From Vreelandella glaciei (GTDB taxonomy: Bacteria; Pseudomonadota; Gammaproteobacteria; Pseudomonadales; Halomonadaceae): a DNA stretch of 64,000 nucleotides. How positions within the stretch are numbered: position 1 is the first letter of the stretch; every line of letters begins with the position of its first letter. The notes beneath the pieces are model-generated. The model ran no database searches. It saw only the letters and a list, made by a program, of their open reading frames with translations, and was not told the origin of the DNA. Of the stretch, positions 59,501 through 64,000 are shown one piece after another. Location: the NCBI RefSeq assembly GCF_013415125.1, contig NZ_JACCDE010000003.1:184528-248527 (forward strand), written 5' to 3'. The translations under genes and the position numbers were made by a program.

Positions 59501-60683
59501 AGATGCCTTCCCTGGCCATCCTGAATCCTACTCTACTGCTCTACTGCTCTACCATTCGCCTTCCCTGACGTGAAGCGTTCGTCATGCTTAAAGCGGCGTC
59601 CCTGGCGTCACACGCACACTATAATTGCTTCACTCGCCCACGCATGTAGGAGATTGCCGGTAAAGTTTGTAGGAAATAGCTTACGCACGCATCAGTATCA
59701 TCAGCACAAAAAAAAACCGCTAACGCGGCATTACGAGGTTCTCCTGATCATCATCAGGGGCCACTGAACAGGGTGTCGCGGACGTTACAAGAGGTCGCCC
59801 AGGATCTCACAGTCTCATGTAACGTTGTTCAGTGCAGTGGGGGATGGGCCCATACGGATGTCGGATCGTCAGATCTAATACAAGCATGGGTGGCAGGAGG
59901 GGAAAAACCTTACCGGAGCCTTGATGCGAATAGCATCAGCTCCGGTAAGGAGTTTTCTACCCTCCCCACCGGATGCCATATTAAAAAGACTATTAACAAC
60001 ACCACTCTTATAGCAAAAACGAATAAATCTGAAGATTGACTATAACTTAATTTTTCTTTTTATCGCTGAAAATCACTTCACCTCTCAAGCTCTACACTTA
60101 CTCAACATGCGCATGCTAGACACCTAAAACCATGTTTTATTAACCTCCCTGCTCTCTGCGTAACTGACTCACTAGCCAATCGTAATGTGACCGTTCAAAA
60201 GCTGTAAACCCTTGTTGCCACGTCAACAAACTTAAATTCGCGAACGCGAGAACGCGCGCCGACGTCGCGGACACTTTGCCGGAAAAGAGTTCGCCACTGA
60301 GTCGGGCCTGAGCTTAAAGTCCTAGGTTTTTTGCAGATGCTGTGAGGAATGCCGCCTATTCGAGAGACGCAATAGGCACCTCCCTTACAGAGCCAGCGGG
60401 GCCGTATTTTCTGGCGTCCAATAGTGACAAATAACGCCCTTATACATAAAAGCTGAGCGCAGGCTCTCTGGATGGCGCTAGATCGAGCAAAGAGGCATCC
60501 TTGAGCGCGTTAATATCCAGCATAATAGTTGAATCTTAACGGTGCTTAGCTGCGCAAACGCGTCCACTCTGGTAAGAATTTTCGATTCTCCTCACCGAAT
60601 TTCCTTGCGTCCATTATCGTTAAACCCTACTCGTTGATGCAATATGGAAGGGAATCGCTCACAAACTAGGGACTATTGACGTT
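59501..60683. other. Gene-poor decayed region
   Basis: About 1.2 kb in which I find no convincing gene. A short open frame at 59773-60039 has no ribosome-binding site and no protein-like composition. Notable items are the long hairpin at 59908-59950, a small hairpin CCTGATCATCATCAGG at about 59742-59757, and GCCTATT/AATAGGC at about 60355-60378. GC content is uneven, with GC-rich patches such as the one at about 60240-60275. Confidence 0.6.
59908..59950. repeat. Long imperfect inverted repeat
   Basis: CCTTACCGGAGCCTTGATGC (59908-59927) is nearly the inverse of GCATCAGCTCCGGTAAGG (59933-59950), with two extra bases in the left arm and a 5-base loop. A-run before it and AGTTTT after it suggest a possible terminator. 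It could also be a mobile-element or phage relic. Confidence 0.65.
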
Positions 60684-60713
60684 TAAAAAAAGCCGCCCAA
60701 ATCAAGGCGGCTT
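60684..60713 (-). terminator. Rho-independent terminator of the outer-membrane protein gene
   Basis: On the minus strand AGCCGCC pairs with GGCGGCT around an 8-base loop and is followed by a run of seven T. It lies just past the stop of the gene at 60736. Confidence 0.88.
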
Positions 60714-60735
60714 CAATGCAAATAATAGACGCTAT

Positions 60736-61272
60736 TCAGAAGTGATAGCTAAGACCAATGCTGGCGGCGCTCAGGCTATAATCTGATTTATCTAGATAGG
60801 AAACATACTCAAGCTGGCCGGAAACTTGGGGCGTGAAGTTAACTTGGACACCAGCACCATAAGAGAAGCCATCGTCGTCATCAGAAATAGAGGTGAAACG
60901 ATTTGAGAGGGTGGCTTCCGCATAAGAAAAGCCCAACAGGCCGTAAAATGAGAACACTTCGTTAACCGGCAGGTAGCCCGTCACGTATACCCCCATCAAC
61001 TGGTCAAGCTCAGCATCAACGTTCGTGCCACTGACGGTATCTTCACTTAATCCAGTGCCGAGACGGCCTTCAACAGCAACGTTATCTGTTAAGAAATAGC
61101 CACCGCGTAGCGTCAAACCGGTAGGATTTATATCGTCTACGCCCTCAACATCGTATGTGTAATGGCTAGCGAGCGCGCCCACATAGCCAGAGCCTGCACT
61201 ATTGGCAACAGCAGACGTTGTAGCAAGCGTGAAGGTAGCAGCGGCGATGGCAATAGATAAATGCTTTTTCAT
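60736..61272 (-). CDS. Outer-membrane beta-barrel protein (OmpW/OmpA-barrel like)
   Basis: The protein is 178 residues from ATG 61272; the 13 codons upstream in frame are unlikely. The signal peptide MKKHLSIAIAAATFTLATTS ends at about AVA-NS (residue 24). The mature part has alternating hydrophobic residues in strands such as TLRGGYFLTDNVAVEGRLG and FSFYGLLGFSYAEATL and ends with SIGLSYHF, the C-terminal Phe of outer-membrane barrels. About eight strands are expected. Its exact role is unknown. It has a terminator on its downstream side and an AT-rich upstream region. Confidence 0.85.
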   Translation of the reverse strand: MKKHLSIAIAAATFTLATTSAVANSAGSGYVGALASHYTYDVEGVDDINPTGLTLRGGYFLTDNVAVEGRLGTGLSEDTVSGTNVDAELDQLMGVYVTGYLPVNEVFSFYGLLGFSYAEATLSNRFTSISDDDDGFSYGAGVQVNFTPQVSGQLEYVSYLDKSDYSLSAASIGLSYHF

Positions 61273-61654
61273 TATGAACTCAAGTAGTTTTTTTGATAAT
61301 CCGGCCATCATTGTAGATTAAGTAATATTAGAAGTATGTAAGTATTCTCTTACAGTGCTATCGGTGACTCAGTTTGATGGTGACAAATCTGTTATTCAGC
61401 AATGCGTTTTGCAGAGCTAAAGGAGGGATGGGGAAGCTTTCTTTAGCCTACGATTACCTATGATTACCGAAGTAAAACAATGGGATGGAGTCCTCCGCAC
61501 TCTTAAGCGGCATTTGTGCGCTAAGTTAAAAAATGAAAACTCCATTTGCTCCCATTTGGTCGAGAAGAGTTTTCCCATGAACATTACTCGCGTCAACAGC
61601 CCCTAGTTGGACTGATTACGGGCATCATTTAATTGACAAATGCTTGTGGTCTAT
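61273..61654. other. Intergenic region upstream of the barrel-protein gene
   Basis: About 380 bases. The part next to 61273 should hold the barrel gene's promoter on the minus strand. The rest shows no gene; a short direct repeat (GATTACC, twice at about 61449-61466) is visible. Confidence 0.5.
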
Positions 61655-62105
61655 TTACACACTAGATAAGGACTCATGTTGCGGCATAGCTTTCAACCAC
61701 TCCTCAGCCTGTGCCCTCCGCCAAGCCCGCTTCACCGATGGAGTGGAAATTCCAAAATGCTCGGCAGTCTTGGCAATCGATTGTTTATTCTGTGATCGCC
61801 ATAGTACCACCGCTCGATCATCAATGACCTTCTCACGACCAAACGGCAAGCCATCTTTCTTTGCGCGCGATACCGGCCATTTGCTTCGCCTTTATACTGC
61901 ACAGCTCCAGCTCGGCAATTGCGGCAAGCATCGTCAACATCGTTTTGCCTATCGGAGCGCCCAACTCAAATCCTTCTCTGATTGAAATTACCGAAACACC
62001 TTTTGCATGCAGAGATTCAACGGTGTTTAACACATCAATTGTATCGCGGCCTAATCTGTCGATGGCATAAACAACTAGGATGTCGCCCTCGCGCACATAA
62101 CTCAT
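61655..62105 (-). pseudogene. Serine recombinase (resolvase/invertase), frameshifted and cut by an IS
   Basis: The part at 61833-62105 encodes SYVREGDILVVYAIDRLGRD, GAPIGKTMLTMLAAIAELEL and KAKQMAGIARK, the middle of a Pin/Hin-type serine recombinase. A single-base shift near 61855 moves the frame into KKDGLPFGREKVIDDRAVVL and an HTH-like end (KTAEHFGISTPSVKRAWRRA). At the upstream side the gene is interrupted exactly at 62106 by the IS5-family element; beyond it (62975-63010) a few codons fit ARDNNAKKAL, then stops follow. The catalytic serine region is missing. The gene is dead. Confidence 0.88.
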
Positions 62106-62117
62106 TAAGAGCTTCTT

Positions 62118-62630
62118 TCAAAACTGTCGCGTGAGCCGCTTCAAGCAGATCAGGGAGCAGCCCAGTAAAGTGAACACATAGTGGATGTCAGTGCGCCGCT
62201 CATATCGTGTTGCGAGTCGACGCATCTGTTCCAGCCAGGCGAAGGTTCTTTCAACCACCCAGCGATGGCGTCCCAGTCGCTGAGTATCTTCCACACCACG
62301 TCTGGCTATACGCGCCTGAATATAGCGCCTATAGCAGGCACGGCGAAAACGAGCGAAGTCGTACGCCTTGTCGGCGTGAAGCTTACGAGGTCGCTGGCAA
62401 GGACGGCCAAGACGACCTGCGACGGGGGTTACCGCGTCTAGCAGGACAGATAGGGGAACGCTGTCATGCATATTGGCCCTGGAGAGAACGACCTCCTGCG
62501 GTGTTCCCTTTCGATCCGTCAGTAGGTGCCGTTTAGTTCCGGGTCGCCCACGGTCTGTCGGGTTTGGGCCAATGGCTGATCTCCCTTTTTTGCCTTGATG
62601 GAGACACTGTCCATGCAAGCACGATCCCAA
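62118..62630 (-). CDS. IS5-family transposase, downstream frame (OrfB)
   Basis: This frame holds the rest of the DDE domain: RPGTKRHLLTDRKGTP, the second Asp in HADKAYDFARFR, and the catalytic Glu in RWVVERTFAWLEQMRRL. Only the part downstream of about residue 30 resembles the family; the first residues belong to the overlap. It is expressed as a fusion to OrfA by frameshifting (family knowledge). The frame is intact, so the element may be active. Confidence 0.88.
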   Translation of the reverse strand: MGSCLHGQCLHQGKKGRSAIGPNPTDRGRPGTKRHLLTDRKGTPQEVVLSRANMHDSVPLSVLLDAVTPVAGRLGRPCQRPRKLHADKAYDFARFRRACYRRYIQARIARRGVEDTQRLGRHRWVVERTFAWLEQMRRLATRYERRTDIHYVFTLLGCSLICLKRLTRQF

Positions 62631-62920
62631 TCCAGTTGTTCAGCTTCTTGCAGGTATTCCAGCAACGACTGATGAAGCTTTTTCCAGACACCGGCTTCAT
62701 GCCAGTCACGCAGCCGTCGCCAGCAAGTGACACCGGAACCGCATCCCCTTTCTTGAGGTAACATCGCCCAAGGGATGCCAGACTTAAGAACAAACAGGAT
62801 GCCGGTCAAGGCGGCACGGTTGGAAACACGTGGTCTGCCACCATCAGGCTTGGGTGGTTCAGGTGGCAAGAGCGGCTCGACAATTTCCCAGAGTTCATCA
62901 GGTACAATCTTCTTAGCCAT
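62519..62920 (-). CDS. IS5-family transposase, upstream frame (OrfA)
   Basis: The frame gives 133 residues from ATG 62920 (a GTG at 62938 is another option). It has the family N-terminus VPDELWEIVEPLLPPEPPKP and ends shortly after the first catalytic Asp region DRACMDSVSIKAKKG. It overlaps the second frame by about 110 bases; a frameshift in the overlap would make the complete transposase. Confidence 0.88.
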   Translation of the reverse strand: MAKKIVPDELWEIVEPLLPPEPPKPDGGRPRVSNRAALTGILFVLKSGIPWAMLPQERGCGSGVTCWRRLRDWHEAGVWKKLHQSLLEYLQEAEQLDWDRACMDSVSIKAKKGDQPLAQTRQTVGDPELNGTY

Positions 62921-63226
62921 ATTAGCGAAGCTAGCCACGTAGGCGAGCTATTTCAAGGGTTTTGAAAGGAGCTCTAAGGCTTTTTTTGCGTTGTTATCCC
63001 TCGCTTTAAATCATTAATGGCTCAATGCCATTTTTTCCGTGCTTAGTATTTGCCAAATTACATACTTTTAACAGGCTGACTTAGCTCCTCTTTTCCGCTA
63101 GGCTCTGTTAAAACGACTAACCGGATACTCGTCTATGCCTCAATGTGAAATGGCTTACTGCGAGTAATTGACACCAATACTATCGCCAATGACTACCTCC
63201 AATAGCTATGAGAAGGATCTCTAATA

Positions 63227-63856
63227 ATGGAATGGCTCAACGATAATGCCCAAGCCATCTCGGCAATAGCAAGTATTTGCACCCTCTTCGTCTGGGTTTT
63301 CTATGCCCAATTGCTTTATAACGGCTATGTCCGCCAACGTCGCCCTCGAGTGATCATTAACCGTGGCAAAGGGATTGGTGTGGATGCTATTTGCCTAATC
63401 AGCAATATGAGCAGTGAAGCAATCTATGTTCAACACCTTGTGGCGGTGCTGCATACTCAAAAAAAGAGTTACTCTCTGGATGTGGTGGAGTACCAGCAAC
63501 ACGGCAGCGAACAACAGGAAGCCAGCTACCGCACCCATCAAGGCCCGTTAGCATCGGGGGATTACCTTAATATTCAGTCGTTTGGCGACATTGTCAATCA
63601 GGTTAAGCAATATTGGGAAATTGATGACAGCCTGCTTCACGAGCAGAATATACAACTCGAAATTCGTGTCATTGCCATTTATGGCTCTGAAGATATGCCC
63701 ACTGGCGCCTCAAGGTCTTTTAATCTTGATCTAGACGCATCGCCCAACCGCCAGCTTATTCCGGCTAGCGTTGATACAGACCGACTCAATAGCCGTGGCC
63801 AACGTAAGCGCGTACTTGAATGGGCAAAAGAGATCGAGACTCATAAAGCACGTTAA
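63227..63856 (+). CDS. Membrane-anchored hypothetical protein
   Basis: The protein is 209 residues with one hydrophobic helix at the N-terminus (about 10-32, AISAIASICTLFVWVFYAQL) and the rest probably cytoplasmic (basic YVRQRRPRV follows the helix). The soluble part alternates strands and helices. The C-terminus is charged. I recognise no family. AGAAGGATCTCTAATA gives a ribosome-binding site. It lies between two insertion sequences, so it may be part of the accessory cargo. Confidence 0.7.
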   Translation: MEWLNDNAQAISAIASICTLFVWVFYAQLLYNGYVRQRRPRVIINRGKGIGVDAICLISNMSSEAIYVQHLVAVLHTQKKSYSLDVVEYQQHGSEQQEASYRTHQGPLASGDYLNIQSFGDIVNQVKQYWEIDDSLLHEQNIQLEIRVIAIYGSEDMPTGASRSFNLDLDASPNRQLIPASVDTDRLNSRGQRKRVLEWAKEIETHKAR

Positions 63857-63879
63857 ACCCTTACCTTTGCAAAGCTGAT

Positions 63880-64000
63880 TGAATCGCCCCGGGTTTCGTA
63901 GACACCTCTAGGCCTTATACTAAAGGTACCTAGGAGGATCCATGAGCCATCCCCGTTACACTGAAGAATTCAAAATCGAAGCCGTTAAACAGGTGGTAGA
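63880..64000 (+). mobile_element. Left end of an IS3-family insertion sequence
   Basis: TGAATCGCCCCGGGTTTC at 63880 looks like an IS3-family terminal repeat, and it is followed at 63942 by a transposase OrfA start. The element runs out of the window, so its right end and duplication cannot be seen. Confidence 0.75.
63942..64000 (+). CDS. IS3-family transposase OrfA, partial (5' end)
   Basis: The frame starts MSHPRYTEEFKIEAVKQVV, typical of IS3-family OrfA proteins (helix-turn-helix DNA binding, cut after 19 codons). TAGGAGGATCC gives a strong ribosome-binding site. The gene continues beyond 64000. Confidence 0.85.
   Translation, partial: MSHPRYTEEFKIEAVKQVV

Larger units (their letters stand above)
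62109..62974 (-). mobile_element. Complete IS5-family insertion sequence (IS427/IS1031-like), 866 bp
   Basis: The element is bounded by GAGCTTCTTTCAAAAC at 62109 and its inverse GTTTTGAAAGGAGCTC ending at 62974 (15 of 16 positions match). A TAA duplicates at 62106-62108 and 62975-62977, the 3-bp target site expected for this group. Inside are two overlapping minus-strand frames for a DDE transposase, joined by frameshifting. It has inserted into a serine-recombinase gene. Confidence 0.92.

Noticed and set aside
59549..59571. CTACTGCTCTACTGCTCTAC short tandem repeat as a CRISPR-like or regulatory repeat
   Set aside because: Only about two and a half units of 9 bases, no spacers; most likely chance or slippage.
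59773..60039. Open frame of 88 codons in the gene-poor region
   Set aside because: No ribosome-binding site, no protein-like composition, and it runs through the long hairpin.
59775..60272. Two copies of GTCGCGGAC (59775-59783 and 60264-60272) as ends of an old insertion sequence
   Set aside because: Only nine bases, same orientation, and no transposase remnant between them.
1..64000. CRISPR arrays, rRNA genes or a complete prophage
   Set aside because: No regularly spaced repeats, no rRNA sequence and no phage structural genes were seen anywhere in the window.

Overview
The window looks like a chromosomal segment of a gammaproteobacterium of the Halomonadaceae (Halomonas-like). The evidence is the pilB-pilC-pilD-coaE-yacG order, the gyrA-serC-pheA-tyrA/aroA-cmk-rpsA order with a fused TyrA-AroA, an MvaT-type nucleoid protein, a PPi-dependent phosphofructokinase, an Rnf/Rsx complex and mixed GC content. 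This assignment is an inference from gene content; no database was searched.

Layout. 1-4.1 kb: end of a type IV pilus assembly operon (pilB end, pilC, pilD), then coaE, yacG and a protein I read as a divergent Tus (replication terminus-binding) homologue. 4.1-6.3 kb: a small accessory patch with an H-NS-site-2-like short protein, a frameshifted AraC-type DNA-binding domain, a small unknown ORF and mvaT. 6.5-16.3 kb, minus strand: rpsA, cmk, tyrA-aroA, pheA, serC, gyrA, an overlapping cluster for aromatic amino acid and serine synthesis plus core functions. 16.4-21.9 kb: thioesterase, rdgC, a PlsC-type acyltransferase, a small unknown and metG. 21.9-28.8 kb: a CHASE4-HAMP-GGDEF diguanylate cyclase translationally coupled to rsxABCDGE. 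28.9-31.6 kb: nth, a CsoSCA-like putative carbonic anhydrase and a convergent DUF3524 glycosyltransferase (tRNA-queuosine mannosyltransferase family).

31.9-38.8 kb: a compact signalling operon comprising a receiver-only response regulator, a membrane-bound degenerate histidine kinase fused to a DEDDh exonuclease, a small membrane protein and a Na+/solute symporter-histidine kinase fusion. Facing it are a DUF294 nucleotidyltransferase-like protein and a HlyU-domain protein. 38.9-45.1 kb: argG, rnt, pfp, a PP2C-kinase fusion whose HRD motif is altered, and ppa. 45.2-53.4 kb, plus strand: dsbD, accBC, prmA, dusB-fis, purH. 53.5-58.3 kb: gabD, folE, a secreted unknown, srkA, comF.

58.4-64 kb: a tRNA-Leu(UAG) followed by a gene-poor, decayed accessory region. 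It holds a small unknown with a clear promoter and RBS, a umuC 3' remnant, a long imperfect hairpin, an outer-membrane beta-barrel gene, a serine-recombinase pseudogene cut by a complete 866-bp IS5-family element (3-bp TAA duplication), an unknown membrane protein and the left end of an IS3-family element running out of the window. No CRISPR array or rRNA was seen.

The parts most worth a second look are the Tus-like gene, the exonuclease/degenerate-kinase signalling operon, the CsoSCA-like protein outside any carboxysome context, and the altered PP2C-kinase fusion.
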